64,000 nucleotides of DNA from Spirochaeta cellobiosiphila DSM 17781 (GTDB taxonomy: Bacteria > Spirochaetota > Spirochaetia > DSM-17781). A program made the translations under genes and the position numbers. The stretch covers positions 416,825-480,824 of the forward strand of contig NZ_KE384554.1 of assembly GCF_000426705.1 (NCBI RefSeq), read 5' to 3'. Shown here piece by piece: positions 62,216-64,000 of this stretch. Within the stretch, counting starts at the first letter, position 1. Every line of letters begins with the position of its first letter. The notes beneath the pieces were generated by a model that saw only the letters and a list, made by a program, of their open reading frames with translations, did not search any database and had not been told where the DNA came from.

Positions 62216-62785
62216 TTAGTCTAGGTCCCGAACAGAGATTACAGAATTACTCTGAAAATAATTAATGCTGTCAAATACAGCTTCCGCATCTTCCACCGAA
62301 CTATGAGTACCGCATGCTTCTCTAACAACATGAATATGATAGTCCATCTGATGAGCTTCGACCGCTGTATAGTGGACACAAATATCAGTCATACCACCAC
62401 AGATAAACAAATGCTCTGTTTGAAGTCCACGTAACAAAATCTCAAGATCCGTACCAAAAAACGCACTATAACGACGTTTTTGTATAACATATTCCCCATC
62501 AATCGGTGCTGTTGGTTCCCAGAAAAAGCTATCCTTTTCCAAACAGTGGATATTTTCGGAGCCATCCAATTCCCGACCAAAATCCACTAAATCATCACGA
62601 TGCAATTCTATAACATGTATAATAGGAACGTTTCCCTTTTCTCGGAAATATTCTGTAACTTTCTTCACATTTTCATGATAAAAATCTCTGGATTTTCTTT
62701 GGTCATCGCTTTTGTATATTTCAGGAGGATTTTTGGAATCCTGCACATCAACAAGTAATAGAGCACTATTTTCTGGTATTTGCAT
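62216..62785 (-). CDS. Isochorismatase-family cysteine hydrolase (copy 2)
   Basis: The start at 62785 is preceded by GGAAGGGGAAG and lies 20 bases inside the previous gene; a longer frame has no ribosome site. The 189-residue alpha/beta hydrolase shows SALLLVDVQD (catalytic Asp region), VIQKRRYSAFFGTDLEILL with the catalytic Lys, and the nucleophile Cys in GGMTDICVHYTAVEA. Such enzymes hydrolyse amides, ureas, carbamates or vinyl ethers. It is paralogous to the gene just upstream. Confidence 0.87.
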   Translation of the reverse strand: MQIPENSALLLVDVQDSKNPPEIYKSDDQRKSRDFYHENVKKVTEYFREKGNVPIIHVIELHRDDLVDFGRELDGSENIHCLEKDSFFWEPTAPIDGEYVIQKRRYSAFFGTDLEILLRGLQTEHLFICGGMTDICVHYTAVEAHQMDYHIHVVREACGTHSSVEDAEAVFDSINYFQSNSVISVRDLD

Positions 62786-63353
62786 CGATAACTTCCCCTT
62801 CCAAAATATCTGCCGTTGTAATGTTCGAATCACGCTGTAGATACTTCATATTTTTAAGTGAATAATTATGAGCTTTCCATGTTGATCCAGTCACACAATC
62901 AGAAACAACATAAAAATGATAATCATACTGATGGGCATCAACAGCTGTAAAATGAACACATACATCTGTTAATCCGCCAATAAGATATAGATATTCTGCT
63001 TTCAAACCTCTTAAAAGAATATCTAAATCTGTTCCGATAAAGGCACTGTAACGTCGTTTTGATACAAGATAATCCTTGCCTTCGGGCTTTGTCAGAGGAT
63101 GGTATTCAACCGATCTTGTGCCCTCCAGACAATGCAGTCCCTCTGTTCCATCTAGTTCACGACCAAAATCCACATGATCTGCACGATGGACCTCTCTTAT
63201 CTGAATTACTGGTAAATCATGCTCCCTAAAAAAGCTTATGATTTTAGGTGCATTTTGATAGGTAGAGCTGCCTTCCATTACAGGAATATCATCTTCATCA
63301 TTTCCGTCCTGCAAATCAATAACCAATAAGGCACTGCCTTTTAATATATTCAT
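62766..63353 (-). CDS. Isochorismatase-family cysteine hydrolase (copy 1)
   Basis: This 195-residue protein starts at 63353 (AGAAGGA upstream). The triad regions are SALLVIDLQDGND, LVSKRRYSAFIGTDLDILLR and nucleophile Cys in GGLTDVCVHFTAVDA. It shares the HRADHVDFGRELDGTEGLHC block with copy 2 (HRDDLVDFGRELDGSENIHC), so the pair arose by tandem duplication. The two may work on related substrates or as a hetero-oligomer. The long DFGRELDG-HCLE block is specific to the two and may mark a subfamily. Confidence 0.87.
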   Translation of the reverse strand: MNILKGSALLVIDLQDGNDEDDIPVMEGSSTYQNAPKIISFFREHDLPVIQIREVHRADHVDFGRELDGTEGLHCLEGTRSVEYHPLTKPEGKDYLVSKRRYSAFIGTDLDILLRGLKAEYLYLIGGLTDVCVHFTAVDAHQYDYHFYVVSDCVTGSTWKAHNYSLKNMKYLQRDSNITTADILEGEVIDANTRK

Positions 63354-63370
63354 AAAGTTATCCTTCTTTC

Positions 63371-64000
63371 CTAAAGTTGCTGAGCCCATTTCATGGTTCT
63401 GGACCTATATATGCCCAAGGGCAATTTGTACAATTCAACGATGACGAAAACGAGATAAACAACAATCAACGGAAGATGTAGAACCTCTCCGAAAATAAAC
63501 GTCAATGGTAATCCAATGAGCCAAATTCCTCCCACATCCATCAACAATACAAATTTAACATCGCCACCACTTCTTAATAGCCCCTCGACATTCATTGAAT
63601 TAAAACAATGTATAATTACAAAACAGCTCATAGCTAGCAGACACTGGCTTAAGTATTCACCTGTCAGCGTTCCTTTAAGCTGATACAGTTCCAAAATTGA
63701 TCCTCTAAGGAAAAACAAAACTATTGACACGACTCCACCCACCATAAGAGCTAGTTTATGAAAACGGCCCGCAAGCAATGCCAATTCGTCCTTATTCCCT
63801 TTTCCTATTTCATTACCTAAAATAACAGCTCCAGCTCCAGAAAGACTAAGAGCAAAAGTCTGTTCCAATGTTTGTATCGTGTTCATGATACTCATGGCAG
63901 CTAACTGTGCCGTGCCCATTCTCCCATAAATCACAAAATACAAGGTGGTCCCGATTCCCCAGAACATTTCGTTTCCGGCTAAGGGAACCGCTTTGTACAG
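63371..64000 (-). CDS. MATE-like transporter (partial, 5' end outside window)
   Basis: The frame is open to the right edge, reading LYKAVPLAGNEMFWGIGTTL at its visible start. It shows the C-terminal half of a MATE-type antiporter: LYFVIYGRMGTAQLAAMSIM, GAGAVILGNEIGKGNKDELA and a closing six-helix bundle to the stop at 63371. About 210 residues are visible, so roughly half is missing. An internal ATG at 63967 is not the start. It is the upstream member of the hydrolase operon and presumably imports or exports the substrate or product. Confidence 0.82.
   Translation of the reverse strand: MYKAVPLAGNEMFWGIGTTLYFVIYGRMGTAQLAAMSIMNTIQTLEQTFALSLSGAGAVILGNEIGKGNKDELALLAGRFHKLALMVGGVVSIVLFFLRGSILELYQLKGTLTGEYLSQCLLAMSCFVIIHCFNSMNVEGLLRSGGDVKFVLLMDVGGIWLIGLPLTFIFGEVLHLPLIVVYLVFVIVELYKLPLGIYRSRTMKWAQQL

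Overview
The window is a low-GC bacterial chromosome segment carrying many lipoprotein signal peptides, a methyl-accepting chemotaxis protein, a DUF445 protein and three binding-protein-dependent sugar importers. Together these fit a free-living, saccharolytic spirochaete (Spirochaeta-like). That assignment is inference from gene content only: there is no rRNA and no diagnostic spirochaete gene in the window. No rRNA, tRNA, CRISPR array or intact transposon was seen.

Layout. 0-3.6 kb: edge of a DUF2834 gene, a small-molecule phosphotransferase, a GNAT acetyltransferase, a decayed gene behind a striking 22-bp tandem palindrome array, and a secreted TPR protein. 3.7-6.9 kb: ugpB-ugpA-ugpE-like importer. 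6.9-12 kb: leftward operon htrA-like protease, uvrB, SH3 lipoprotein, DUF445 protein. 12-20 kb: membrane protein, quinone reductase with a divergent TetR regulator, chemotaxis receptor, MFS permease with a probable 3' frameshift, and a histidine acid phosphatase (phytase/MINPP type). 20-27.3 kb: YwbE, a PtsP-like enzyme I, a GH8 lipoprotein, a two-component system and a secreted TIM-barrel protein. 27.4-30.2 kb: MATE transporter and two unknown proteins.

30.3-40.9 kb is a polysaccharide locus: LplB/YtcP-type permeases, two paralogous binding proteins flanking a membrane-bound AraC-type sensor, a cytoplasmic heparinase II/III-like lyase and a secreted GH43 enzyme with a ricin-type lectin domain. 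41-48.3 kb is a second, arabinan-type locus: an ArsR-like regulator leading GH43 and GH51 arabinofuranosidases, divergent from a second importer and a CBM9-like protein. The logic is extracellular cutting, binding by lipoproteins, import, and intracellular finishing. None of the three importers carries an ATPase gene, so a shared MsmK/UgpC-type ATPase elsewhere is likely.

48.3-56 kb: ComM/YifB ATPase, drug-efflux MFS with divergent PadR and twin operators, MFS with divergent AraC, and a ferredoxin-nitroreductase. 52-61 kb also holds a concentration of broken genes: a frameshifted membrane protein, a truncated HxlR regulator, IS4-like and IS21 (istB) remnants, two further decayed genes and a recent 129-bp partial duplication. 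60.8-64 kb is a leftward catabolic operon: MATE-like transporter (running off the edge), two tandem isochorismatase-fold hydrolases and an AbgB-like M20 amidohydrolase.
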